Source: Mycobacterium scrofulaceum (GTDB taxonomy: Bacteria; Actinomycetota; Actinomycetes; Mycobacteriales; Mycobacteriaceae). Taken from it: DNA of 64,000 nt. The DNA is taken from positions 1-64,000 of the forward strand of contig NZ_MVIJ01000027.1 of assembly GCF_002086735.1 (NCBI RefSeq). Reading direction: 5' to 3'. Positions 42,314 to 51,900 of the stretch are shown one piece after another (the stretch's first letter is position 1; every line of letters begins with the position of its first letter). Both the position numbers and the translations under genes were made by a program. The notes below the pieces were generated by a model, which was given only the letters and a program-made list of their open reading frames with translations, did not search any database and was not told the origin of the DNA.

Positions 42314-43688
42314 ACCCGACCCACACGGTCTTGGCGTTGACGAACGCGCGGATGCCGAGGCCGGCGAGTTCGCGGCCGTAACCGGAACGCTTGACGCCGC
42401 CGAATCCCAGCTCGGGGTACGACACCGTCATGCCGTTGATGAAGACCTGGCCGGCCTCGATGTCGTCGATGAAGCGCCGCTGCTCGGCCTCGTCGTTGGT
42501 CCAGGCGTTGGACCCCAGCCCGAAGGTGGTGGCGTTGGCGATCTCGATCGCCTCGTCGATGTCGGCGGCCCGGTACATCGACGCCACCGGGCCGAACACC
42601 TCTTCGGTGTAGAGCGCCATGTCCTTGGTGATGTCGGTGACCACCGTCGGCGGGTAGAACCACCCCGGCCCGTCGATGGGCTTGCCGCCGAGGCGGATCG
42701 TCGCACCCGCCGCGGCCGCTTCGTCGACCTGCTTGACGATGTCGTCGCGGCCGGACTCGGTGGCCAGCGGGCCCACGTCGGTGTCCGGGTCGGTCGGGTC
42801 GCCGACCTTGAGCGCGGCCATCCGCTCGGTGAACTTGTCGACGAACGCGTCGTAGACGTCGGTGTGGACGATGAACCGTTTCGCGGCGATGCAGGACTGC
42901 CCGTTGTTCTGGACGCGCGCGGTGACCGCGGTCTTGGCAGCCTCGTCCAGGTTCGCCGACGGCATCACGATGAACGGGTCGCTGCCGCCGAGCTCGAGCA
43001 CGGTGGGCTTGATCTCGTCGCCGGCGATGGCCGCGACCGACTGCCCGGCCGGCTCGCTGCCGGTCAGCGTGGCGGCGGCGACCCGCGGGTCGCGCAGGAT
43101 GCGCTCGACGGCGCCCGACGAGACCAGCAGCGTCTGGAAGCAGCCCTCCGGGAAGCCGCCGCGGGCGATGACGTCGGCCAGGTAGAGCGCGGACTGCGGC
43201 ACGTTCGAGGCGTGCTTGAGGATCCCGACGTTGCCGGCCATCAGCGCCGGCGCGGCGAACCGCACGGCCTGCCACAGCGGGAAGTTCCACGGCATGATGG
43301 CCAGCACCACCCCGAGCGGTTGGTAGCGGGTGTAGGCCCGCTTGGCGCCGACCGCTTGCGCGTCCGCCGGCTCGTCGGCCAGCAGCTGCTCCGCGTTCTG
43401 CGCGTAGTAACGAAAGCCCTTGGCGCACTTGAGTGTCTCGGCTTTCGCCGACTTCAGCGTCTTGCCCATCTCCTGGGTCATCATCGCGGCGACGTCGTCG
43501 GCCTCCTTCTCCAAGAGGTCGGCGGTCGCGTTTGCCCACTGGGCGCGCTGGGCAAAGGTGGTGTTATGGCGGTAGTCCTGGAACCGGGCGTAGGCACGGG
43601 CGATGGCTGCGTCGACTTCCTCGTCGGTCGCGGGGGTGAAGGTTTTGACTGTCTCGCCGGTGGCCGGGTTGATGGTGGCGATGGGCAC
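42312..43688 (-). CDS. gabD1: Succinate-semialdehyde dehydrogenase GabD1
   Basis: GabD1 oxidises succinic semialdehyde to succinate with NADP+. The 458-residue protein has MPWNFPLWQAVRF, the Glu of LELGGSDPFIV, the catalytic Cys in NNGQSCIAAKRF and EEVFGPVASM. The GTG at 43688 (MPIATINPATGETVKTF) is used; M. tuberculosis Rv0234c is annotated longer but starts similarly in re-annotation. Downstream, the stop is embedded in a tandem repeat. Upstream, 79 bases separate it from the divergent acetolactate synthase gene. Confidence 0.95.
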   Translation of the reverse strand: MPIATINPATGETVKTFTPATDEEVDAAIARAYARFQDYRHNTTFAQRAQWANATADLLEKEADDVAAMMTQEMGKTLKSAKAETLKCAKGFRYYAQNAEQLLADEPADAQAVGAKRAYTRYQPLGVVLAIMPWNFPLWQAVRFAAPALMAGNVGILKHASNVPQSALYLADVIARGGFPEGCFQTLLVSSGAVERILRDPRVAAATLTGSEPAGQSVAAIAGDEIKPTVLELGGSDPFIVMPSANLDEAAKTAVTARVQNNGQSCIAAKRFIVHTDVYDAFVDKFTERMAALKVGDPTDPDTDVGPLATESGRDDIVKQVDEAAAAGATIRLGGKPIDGPGWFYPPTVVTDITKDMALYTEEVFGPVASMYRAADIDEAIEIANATTFGLGSNAWTNDEAEQRRFIDDIEAGQVFINGMTVSYPELGFGGVKRSGYGRELAGLGIRAFVNAKTVWVG

Positions 43689-43767
43689 GCTGACATCCTT
43701 CGCTTCGGGGTTGGTAGAAGGTCCAACACCCAGCCTGCCACTATCGTTCCCTCAAGGGAGGTGCCGG

Positions 43768-45414
43768 ATGAGTAAAGCCGCCGAGCTGATGGTCAAGTGC
43801 CTGGAAAACGAAGGCGTTTCCGTGGTCTTCGGCCTGCCAGGGGAGGAGAACATCCGCTTTGTGCAGGCGCTGGCGTCGTCGAGCATCCGGTATGTGCTGA
43901 CCCGGCACGAGCAGGGCGCGGCCTTCATGGCCGAGATGTACGGGCGGGTCACCGGGCGTGCGGCCGTGGTGTCGAGCACGCTGGGGCCCGGCGCGATCAA
44001 CATGCAACTCGGGGTGGCCGATGCCACCACGAACAGCACTCCGTTGGTCGCGATCTCCGCGCAGGTGGGTCACGACCGGGAGTTCAAGGAGTCGCACCAG
44101 TACGTCGACCTGGTGTCGATGTTCGCGCCCATCACCCGGTGGGCCGCCGGGGTGCCGACCGCGCGCGCCATCCCCGAGATGTTCCGCAAGGCGTTCAAGG
44201 TGGCCGAGACCGAACGTCCGGCGGCCGTCTACCTGGCCGTCCCCGAGCACATCGACGCCGACGAAACCGACTATGAACTGACGCCGTTGCCGCGCAACGT
44301 CGTCCGGCCCGACGCGCCGGCGCCCGGCCAGGTGGAGCGCGCGGTCGACATCCTGCGCAACGCGAAGCGGCCGGTGGTGCTGGCCGGGCACGGCGCCGCC
44401 CGCGGCAAGGCCACCGCGGCCCTGGTCCGCTTCTCCGACCAATTCGGCATCCCGGTCGCCAACACCTTCCACGGCAAGGGCGTGATGCCCGACGACCATG
44501 CCAACAGCATCGGCACCCTCGGGTTCATGCAGCACGACTACGTCAACTTCGGCTTCGACAACGCCGACGTGGTCATCGCCGTGGGCTACGAGCTGCAGGA
44601 GTTCGACCCCGTCCGGATCAACCCTCAGGCCGACAAGAAGATCATTCACATCCACCGGTTCCCGGCCGAGGTCGACGCGCATTATTCGGTCGACGTCGGG
44701 ATCATCGGCGACATCAGCGCCTCGCTGGATGCGCTGACCGACGGATTGAACGGCCACGCCTACGAGGCCGACCCCGAAGTTCCCGGCCATGGCCTACTCG
44801 CCGAGGAATTCGCTCGAGGGCAACAGGATTCGCGCTACCCGCTGGCCCCGGCGCGGGTGGTGGCCGATACCCGTGCCGCGCTGGGCCGCAGCGACGTCGT
44901 CCTGGTCGACACCGGCGCCACCAAGATGTGGATGGCGCGGCTCTATCCGACGTACGAGTGCAATACGTGTCTGGTCTCAAATGGCTTGTCCACCATGGGT
45001 TTTGCACTTCCCGGCGCGCTCGGCGTCAAGCTGGCGCAGCCCGATTCGAAGGTGCTGGCCGTCGTCGGTGACGGCGCGTTCCTGATGAACTCTCAGGAAA
45101 TCGAGACCGCCGTCCGCGAGCGGATACCGCTGGTCGTGCTCATCTGGGAGGACGGCGGGTACGGCCTCATCGAGTGGAAAATGGACCTCGAGCTCGGCGC
45201 GCACTACTACGTGAAGTTCGGCAACCCAGACGTGGTGACCTACGCCGAAAGCTTTGGCGCCAAGGGTTATCGGATCTCCCATGCCGACGAGCTGTTGCCG
45301 ACGCTGCGGGCCGCTCTGGACGACGACGGCGTGTCGGTGATCTCCTGCCCCGTCGACTACTCCGAGAACCTGCGGTTGACCGACCGGCTCGGCAAGCTGG
45401 ACGAGACGTTGTAG
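43768..45414 (+). CDS. Acetolactate synthase, AlsS-like (catabolic type)
   Basis: A 548-residue thiamine-diphosphate enzyme that condenses two pyruvates to acetolactate. The catalytic Glu lies in TRHEQGAAFMAEMYGR (about residue 48) and the ThDP/Mg site in VVGDGAFLMNSQEIETA. In place of the FAD-linked RFDDR motif of biosynthetic enzymes it has VIAVGYELQEFDPVRIN, the pattern of catabolic AlsS enzymes. The ATG at 43768 follows AAGGGAGG; the frame is open upstream but overlaps the divergent gabD1 start. No regulatory subunit gene is adjacent. M. tuberculosis has no such gene at this place. No acetolactate decarboxylase is present in the window. Confidence 0.9.
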   Translation: MSKAAELMVKCLENEGVSVVFGLPGEENIRFVQALASSSIRYVLTRHEQGAAFMAEMYGRVTGRAAVVSSTLGPGAINMQLGVADATTNSTPLVAISAQVGHDREFKESHQYVDLVSMFAPITRWAAGVPTARAIPEMFRKAFKVAETERPAAVYLAVPEHIDADETDYELTPLPRNVVRPDAPAPGQVERAVDILRNAKRPVVLAGHGAARGKATAALVRFSDQFGIPVANTFHGKGVMPDDHANSIGTLGFMQHDYVNFGFDNADVVIAVGYELQEFDPVRINPQADKKIIHIHRFPAEVDAHYSVDVGIIGDISASLDALTDGLNGHAYEADPEVPGHGLLAEEFARGQQDSRYPLAPARVVADTRAALGRSDVVLVDTGATKMWMARLYPTYECNTCLVSNGLSTMGFALPGALGVKLAQPDSKVLAVVGDGAFLMNSQEIETAVRERIPLVVLIWEDGGYGLIEWKMDLELGAHYYVKFGNPDVVTYAESFGAKGYRISHADELLPTLRAALDDDGVSVISCPVDYSENLRLTDRLGKLDETL

Positions 45415-45415
45415 T

Positions 45416-45787
45416 TCACGGGCACATCCAGGCCAGGGGCGGGCAGACGCCGGTGTTCGGCGGCAGCCGCAGACCGGGCGGCTGGCCCTGGACGATCAGC
45501 GCGGGCAGCCCCGAGTTGGGGGCGAAGTAGTAGGTGTGGCAGACGTTGCGGTCCCAGTCCGGCATCCGCCGCATTTCGCCCACGTTGGGACACCACATCT
45601 GGCTGCAGACGTGTGAGGTGTAGCAGCCCGGGGGTCCCTCGGGCGGGCCGCACTCCGGCGGCTGGTTGGCGCCGTTGTTGGTGGAGCAAGCAGCGTTGGC
45701 GTCGCCCGCGCCCAGCATCAGATCCGCCGCCCACAGCGAGCCGGACAAGGCCAGCGCCGTGGCCGGCCCCGCGAGTGCTTGTCTCAT
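45416..45787 (-). CDS. Small secreted Cys-rich protein
   Basis: A 123-residue precursor with an N-terminal signal peptide (MRQALAGPATALALSGSLWA, then an AxA-like site near DANAA). The mature part has eight Cys, enough for four disulfides, and is rich in Pro, Asn and aromatic residues. AAGGAG sits six bases before the ATG at 45787; the upstream in-frame extension lacks any such site. It converges on the acetolactate synthase gene (1 base between stops). I do not recognise a family; secretion is the only supported property. Confidence 0.82.
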   Translation of the reverse strand: MRQALAGPATALALSGSLWAADLMLGAGDANAACSTNNGANQPPECGPPEGPPGCYTSHVCSQMWCPNVGEMRRMPDWDRNVCHTYYFAPNSGLPALIVQGQPPGLRLPPNTGVCPPLAWMCP

Positions 45788-46049
45788 CTTCGGCTCCTTC
45801 GTCGGCCTTTGCGGGTTTATGTTCCTGCCGGGCGGCTGCTGTGAAGAGGGGCTTAGGTCCTCATCATCGCGCAGGCCAGCGTTCGTGTGGTCACGCCTCC
45901 TCCGGGCACCCGCCAAGAAACGGGGCAAACTTTGGACGCTTTCGCGGCTGTGCATCTATCGCGATTGTTCGCGCAGCAGTTTCTCCAAATCTTTTGCGCG
46001 AGTGTGTATCTATGGCGATTTGTGGGGCGTTTTTGTCGGTGGGCGTGGC

Positions 46050-46064
46050 TAGTTTGGGGTCATG
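46050..46064 (+). promoter_or_regulatory. TANNNT -10 box for leaderless DUF222/HNH gene
   Basis: TAGTTT at 46050-46055 is followed by six bases and the ATG at 46062. Upstream lie two related 18-base motifs at 45950-45967 and 46004-46021 (form GTGYATCTATSGCGATTK), which may be regulator sites or relics of an element end. Confidence 0.55.
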
Positions 46065-47441
46065 AGTCCAGGCGGTCATCCCGATGCCGAGGCGGTGTTC
46101 GACGACCTCGATGCGGTCTTGGCTCGCGCCCGCGCGCTACCGGTGGACGCGATGACCGTCGGGCAACAGCTGGCGATGCTGGAGCGTTCGGAGCAGGTGC
46201 GCCGGCAATTACCGGCGGTGGAGCACCCCGTGATCAATTCCCTCGCCTGCCAGGCCACCCCGGAGGAGTTGGGCGGCACGCTCTCCCATGCGATCGCCGA
46301 GACGGCTTTGGTCAGCCGGGCCGAGGCCTCCCGGCGCGTCCACGAGGCGGCCGACCTGGGTCCGCGGCGCGGGTTGACCGGCGAACCGCTGGAGCCGCTG
46401 CTGCCGGCGACCGCGGCCGCCCAGCGCGCCGGGACACTGGGCGCCGGCCAAGTCGCGGTGATCCGCCGGTTCTTCCACCGGCTGCCCGGCTGGGTGGATG
46501 CCGCCACCCGCCAGGCCGTCGAGGCCGACCTGGCCGCCCACGGAACGCAGTATCGCCCCGAACAACTGGCCGCACTCGCCGATCACGTCGCCGACTGCCT
46601 GAACCCCGACGGCACCTACACCGACGCCGACCGCGCCCGGCGCCGCGGGCTCACGCTGGGCACGCAGGGCCCCGACGGCATGTCCGAACTACGCGGTCTG
46701 CTCACCCCCGAGGCCCGGGCCACCCTGGAAGCGGTGCTGGCCAAGCTGGCCGCCCCGGGCATGTGCAACCCGCTCGACGACGTGCCATGCGTGGACGGCG
46801 CCCCCAGCCAGGAGGCCATCGACCGCGACGGCCGCTCGGCGGCGCAACGCCACCACGACGCACTGCTGGCGGCCAACCGCGCCCTGCTGGCGTCGGGAAA
46901 ACTCGGCCGACACAACGGCTTACCCGCCTCCATCATCATCACCACCACCCTGGCCGAGCTGGAATCCGCCGCCGGGCGTGGCCTGACCGGAGGCGGCACC
47001 ATCTTGCCGATCAGCGATGTCATCCGACTGGCCCGCCATGCCCACCATTACCTGGCCGTCTTCGATGACGCCAAACCGCTGGCGCTCTACCACACCAAGC
47101 GCCTCGCCTCCCCCGGGCAACGCATCGTCTTATATGCGAAAGACCGGGGCTGCACCGCACCCGGTTGCACCGTGCCCGGCTACTACAGCGAGGTCCACCA
47201 CGTCACCGACTACGCCACCTGCCGGCGCACCGACATCGACGGCCTCACCTTCGCCTGCGGCCCGCATCACCGCCTGCTCAAACCCGACGGCTGGACCACC
47301 CGCACAAACACCAACGGCGACACCGAATGGATACCGCCCCCGCACTTGGATCGGGGCCAGCCCCGCACCAACGCGTTCCATCATCCCGAAAAACTGCTCC
47401 GCGACCGCGACGATGAGGACGACGATGACGACGAGCCGTAG
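46062..47441 (+). CDS. DUF222 / HNH endonuclease protein (13E12-repeat family)
   Basis: A 459-residue protein of the mycobacterial 13E12 repeat family. The N-terminal two-thirds is the DUF222 helical domain; the C terminus carries an HNH-like zinc site: KDRGCTAPGCTVPGYYSEVHHVTDY, then CRRTDIDGLTFACGPHHRLL, with paired Cys and His residues. Family members may be nucleases derived from mobile elements, and members in M. tuberculosis serve as phage attachment sites. No element ends or attachment duplication are evident here, and the frame is intact, so it is probably a resident gene. It ends with an acidic tail. It converges on the LMF-type gene, one base apart. Confidence 0.9.
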   Translation: MSPGGHPDAEAVFDDLDAVLARARALPVDAMTVGQQLAMLERSEQVRRQLPAVEHPVINSLACQATPEELGGTLSHAIAETALVSRAEASRRVHEAADLGPRRGLTGEPLEPLLPATAAAQRAGTLGAGQVAVIRRFFHRLPGWVDAATRQAVEADLAAHGTQYRPEQLAALADHVADCLNPDGTYTDADRARRRGLTLGTQGPDGMSELRGLLTPEARATLEAVLAKLAAPGMCNPLDDVPCVDGAPSQEAIDRDGRSAAQRHHDALLAANRALLASGKLGRHNGLPASIIITTTLAELESAAGRGLTGGGTILPISDVIRLARHAHHYLAVFDDAKPLALYHTKRLASPGQRIVLYAKDRGCTAPGCTVPGYYSEVHHVTDYATCRRTDIDGLTFACGPHHRLLKPDGWTTRTNTNGDTEWIPPPHLDRGQPRTNAFHHPEKLLRDRDDEDDDDDEP

Positions 47442-47442
47442 C

Positions 47443-48885
47443 TCAGCCGTGCTGTGACGTGGCCGCGGGCAGCGCCATCGGCCGGACATAGCCGCCGATG
47501 AGCGTCCGATGCCACCACGCCCGCTCACGGCGCAGCTCGGCGGGCGTGGTGAAGCGATACTCGTACAAGAGCGCACGGACATACCGCGGCGGTGAATCCG
47601 GAAAAGGATTGTGCCGCAACAGGCGCAGCGTGGGCCGGTCGTTGCGCAGCAGGCGCTGCAGGAACGGCGTCAGCCACGGCTGCGCGTAACTGGGCGAGAT
47701 GGCGGCGAACCACATCAACCAGTCCAGCCGCAGGTGATAGGGCGCCCACTGCCGTGGCAGCCGGCGCACGGCGCCGGGCTTGCCCTTGAATTCGTATTCT
47801 TTCCAGGCCGTCTGGTCGCCGAGGTGTGCCTCGGCGGTGCCCTCGATCACCACCTCGCGCCGGGTTCGGCCGATGCTGCCGAACGCGCCGTAGGTGTTCA
47901 CCAGGTGAAAAGAATTGAACGACATGTTCATTCGCTGCCGCGAGGACAGCATGTTGCGCACGGGCCAGTAACTCATGAACAGCACCGCCGTCGTGAACGC
48001 GATGACCAGCGCTGCGAACCACACCGGCGTCGCCGGGAACGCCGGATGATGGCGCCAGCCGATCCAACCGATCCACGAATCGTCAATTGCACTACAGGCC
48101 AACAAGATCGTTACCCAATTGAGCCAGGCGAAGTTTCCCGACGCCACCAGCCACAGCTGGGTGACGACGATGATCGCCGCGGCGATCCCGGCCACCGGCT
48201 GAGGCGCGAACAGCCCGAACGGCACGATCAGCTGTGAGAAATGGTTACCCGCCACCTCGATTCGATGCAGCGGCTTGGGCAGGTGGTGGAAGAACCAACT
48301 CAACGGACCCGGCATGGGCTGCGTTTCGTGGTGGTAATACAGACACGTCAGGTCACGCCAGCACGGGTCGCCGCGCAGCTTGATCAGGCCCGCGCCGAAC
48401 TCCACCCGGAACAACAGCAGCCGGGCCATCCACAACGTGAGCACCGGGGGCGCCACCTGCTCGTTGCCGAGGAAGATCATCAGAAAGCCGGTCTCGAGCA
48501 GCAACGACTCCCAACCGAACGCGTACCAGGTCTGCCCCACGTTGACGATGGAGAGGTAGAGCACCCACAGCGCCAGCCACATCAGCATCGCCGCCCAGAG
48601 CGGCGCCGCGTCGGCAGCGCCGGCGACGATCGCCGCAGACAGGGCCGCGCCGAACCACGAGACCGCCGAGAACAGGCGATCGGAGTAGCGCAGGTGAAAC
48701 AGGCTGGGTGTCCGCCAGAACGACTGCCCCGCCAAAAACCTTGGGACGGGCTGCATTCCGTGCTCACCGATGAGTGCCCGGAATTGCGCCGCGGCTGCGA
48801 CGAACGCGAGCAGGTAGACCACCGCGGCGCCCCGCTCGAGCACCTCTCGCCCGAGCCAATATTCGGGTGCGGAAAACCAGCCCAT
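47443..48885 (-). CDS. Lipase maturation factor-family membrane protein, Rv0235c-type
   Basis: A 480-residue polytopic protein with around nine hydrophobic segments and the LMF signatures ESLLLETGFLMIFLG, FRVEFGAGLIKLRGDPCWRDLTCLYYHHETQPMP (read in part) and WPVRNMLSSRQRMNMSFN. In animals LMF1 aids lipase folding; the bacterial role is unknown. M. tuberculosis Rv0235c is the counterpart. The ATG at 48885 has a GAGGAG box upstream; the frame is open 14 codons further. It lies 87 bases downstream of aftD on the same strand. Confidence 0.9.
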   Translation of the reverse strand: MGWFSAPEYWLGREVLERGAAVVYLLAFVAAAAQFRALIGEHGMQPVPRFLAGQSFWRTPSLFHLRYSDRLFSAVSWFGAALSAAIVAGAADAAPLWAAMLMWLALWVLYLSIVNVGQTWYAFGWESLLLETGFLMIFLGNEQVAPPVLTLWMARLLLFRVEFGAGLIKLRGDPCWRDLTCLYYHHETQPMPGPLSWFFHHLPKPLHRIEVAGNHFSQLIVPFGLFAPQPVAGIAAAIIVVTQLWLVASGNFAWLNWVTILLACSAIDDSWIGWIGWRHHPAFPATPVWFAALVIAFTTAVLFMSYWPVRNMLSSRQRMNMSFNSFHLVNTYGAFGSIGRTRREVVIEGTAEAHLGDQTAWKEYEFKGKPGAVRRLPRQWAPYHLRLDWLMWFAAISPSYAQPWLTPFLQRLLRNDRPTLRLLRHNPFPDSPPRYVRALLYEYRFTTPAELRRERAWWHRTLIGGYVRPMALPAATSQHG

Positions 48886-48972
48886 GGCCGTAACTCCTCG
48901 GACGGTGGTGGTCACACAGACCCGCATATCCAGTCAAGCAGGCGGTAAACCGCACGCCAATACCCCGAAGGG

Positions 48973-51900
48973 CTATTCGCCGCGGGACCCGGACACCCGC
49001 TCGGGCATCGTCACCGCGGACGCGGCGAGCACCGCAACCGAAATCAGCGCCAGCAGCTGGACGTTCGCGGAATGCCCCGCGTAGCCGTCGACGGAGCGCC
49101 ACGGATGCCGTGACAACACCGCCCCGGCCAGGATGAGCCCACCCGCGCTCAGCGCCATCGCGGCACCGTTCAGCCGGCGGTCCCGCAGCCGGTACCGCAC
49201 GCCCAGGGCGGCGGCGGTCACGAGCACCCCGGCGGCCCCGGCGATCACCGCCCCGCCAGCCAACACCGCGACCGCCGCCCACGGCCCCGGCGCCCAGGGC
49301 CGGGAGGGCGCGTCGTCGGGTCGACCACGCCGGGTGCGCCACAGCGCGAGCAGGGCCAGCAACGGCAGCAGGGCCAGCCCGAACGCCAGCCCGGCGCGGT
49401 ACGGCGCGTTGGGCGGGAACGTCAGCGTGATGGTGCCGGGGTCTCCGGGCGGCACGACCCAGCCCTGCTGCCAACCGTTGACGGCCACCGGGGTCAGCCG
49501 CGTCCCGGTGCCGGTGCGCGCCACCCAACCGGGGTTGATGCTCTCCGGGATGACCAGCACCCGCGACGTGGCCGACGGGGGAGCCTGCACTTCCCGGCGG
49601 TCCGGCCCCCACGCCCGCCACACCGGAGCGGCGACCGCGCCGGGTGCGGGAGCGGCGGCGGAACCCGTGGTCAGCTCGGCGCCGTCGACCACGAACTGAG
49701 CGCCCGGGCTGATCAACAGCTCCTGCTGCCCCGCCGGCAGCGCGATCGGGTCCCGGTCGCAGGCCTGCGCCGCGACGGGGGCGTCGTCGAGCAGCGCGCC
49801 CACGGTGGTGCGGATCGACGTGTGCACGAATCGGCCCGCGACCGCGACGACCGGGCCGTGGTCGCAATCCACGGTGACCTCCCTGCCGCGGTTGCGGCCG
49901 GCGTCGGCGGGCGCGACCGGGTGGCCGTCGGCGCCGAGCACCGCCAGCTCGGCCAGCCCCGGCGGCTTGAGCTGGTCGAAACCCAGCGCGTTGCGGTCGA
50001 TGACGTCTTCCCAGTCCAGCAGGCTCACGGTCACGGTGTCGGTCAACCGCGGATGCAGCGCGACGGTCTGCGGTTCGCCGGGCCGCAGCGCGCGCACCTG
50101 CGGGCCGTCGCCCAGGTTGACCGCCACCATCGTCGGGTGCGCGGGCAGCGCCGACCGGCTCGGCACCAGCCGCAACCCGGTGACCTCGGTGGGCCGCGGC
50201 AGCGTGAGCGTCAGCGTGGGCGGGGTCTTGTGCTGCACCACTCGCTGCGGCGCGGTCCACGCGGTGGACGGGTCGCCGTCGGTGGCGGCGTAGGCCGAGC
50301 CGAGGACGTCGACCAGGTCCGAGTCGCCCCGGGCGCGGGTGGTGTTCGGCTCGGCGATCAGGTCGGCCAGCTTCGGCCCCTGCCGTGGACGGACCCACAC
50401 CAGCGGGGTCACCGACGTCGGCGCCGGAACGGTCAGCGTCCGGCTGAGGTTGACCGGTTCCTCGGGCGCCAGGGCCATCGACGGCGCGCAGCGCACACCG
50501 TCGGGCGCCGTCGCGCAGCCCGGCCTGCCGAGCAGCTCGGAACCGAGGTCCCAGCCCGCGACGGTCGAGCCCGGCGGCGGCCCGGGAACCCGCACGGTGT
50601 GCCGCAGGTCGACCTGGTGGGCGAAGCCGGACGCGTCGTACTGGGTGATCGACAGGTCGGTGATGCCGAACTGCACGCCGGGCGATCCGTCGTCGGTGCC
50701 CGCGGCGGTGATCCGCACCCACGGCGTCTCGCCGTAGGGCAGCGCGGAGGCGAGCGGCTTGCCCGGCTCGTCGAACCGCAGGGTCGTGCTGCCGGTGGCG
50801 GTTTCGATCAGGATGCGGCGCACCTGCGCGCCGACGGCGGTGGCGCTGGGCGTCAGGGTGATCGCCGCGTTGGTCACGGGATGGTCGAAGTCGACCCGCA
50901 GCCACTGGCCGACGGCGGCCTGCAGCGAGTTGGACACCCACGCGGTCGCCGGATCGCCGTCGACGGCCGCGACCGGGGAGGTCGCCGGCGCCACGTCGGG
51001 CATCGCGGTGGAGTCCGACGACGAGCTCGACACGGTGATCCGCCCGCCCGTCCAGGCCCCGACGACGGGGTCGGCGCCGGGGACGGGGTAGTCGGGCACG
51101 CGGTTGTAGGTGTGCCGCGCGTCGCCCGCGGCCCGGGCGGCCGACGAATGCAGGTCCACCCGGCCGTAGTCGGTCTCGCGCGCCACCGGGGTGTCGGTGA
51201 CGGTCACCGCGGGCGCCGGCAGGCCGGCGCCGCGGGCGTCGGCGGTCAGGAGCACGGGACCCAGCGGCGGTTGCCCCAGGAGCCGGCGCCGCTCGTCGAG
51301 CCGCTGCAGCACCTCGGGTCCGCCGTCCACCCTGGGCAGCCGGTCCACGTCCGCGAAGTACGGCGCGCCGGAGCCGCCGGCGACCCGGTAAACCACTCGA
51401 TAAATCTCGATGGCCGGATACCGCGGACGCAGCCCGCTGTCGGCCACGAAGCCCGCCAGGGTGCCGGGCCCCACCGGGTCGCCGAACTGCGCCACCTTCT
51501 GCAGCCCCGGGGAGCCGTCGACCGTGCGGTGCACCAGGATCGGGCGCGCCGAGCGCGACGTGTCCGGATCCAGGTCGTTGCGCACCACGAGATACGAAAT
51601 GCCTTGGCGCGCAAGGGTATCAGCGAGACCGGCCGAGGGCCGCCCGGCGGCGAAGAGGCGTTGCACAGAATCCAGCGCCCGGATGGTCTGCGGCGGGGTC
51701 AACGGGATGGAGTCGCGCACACCCCACGGGCTGCCGCCGAGCACCTGCAGCGGCTCGTCGTGGCTGGTGCCCCACACCTGGGTGGCGAACGGCGCACCCG
51801 GAACCACCAGCACGCGGCCGGGGACCGGCGTCCCCCTGTTGTGCTGGTCGAGCCAGTCGGCGGTGTCCTGCCAGTACCGGGGGATCGCGTTGAAGGTGCC

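Noticed and set aside
46062..47441. 13E12-type gene considered as part of an integrated prophage
   Set aside because: No integrase, phage structural genes or attachment duplication are seen nearby.
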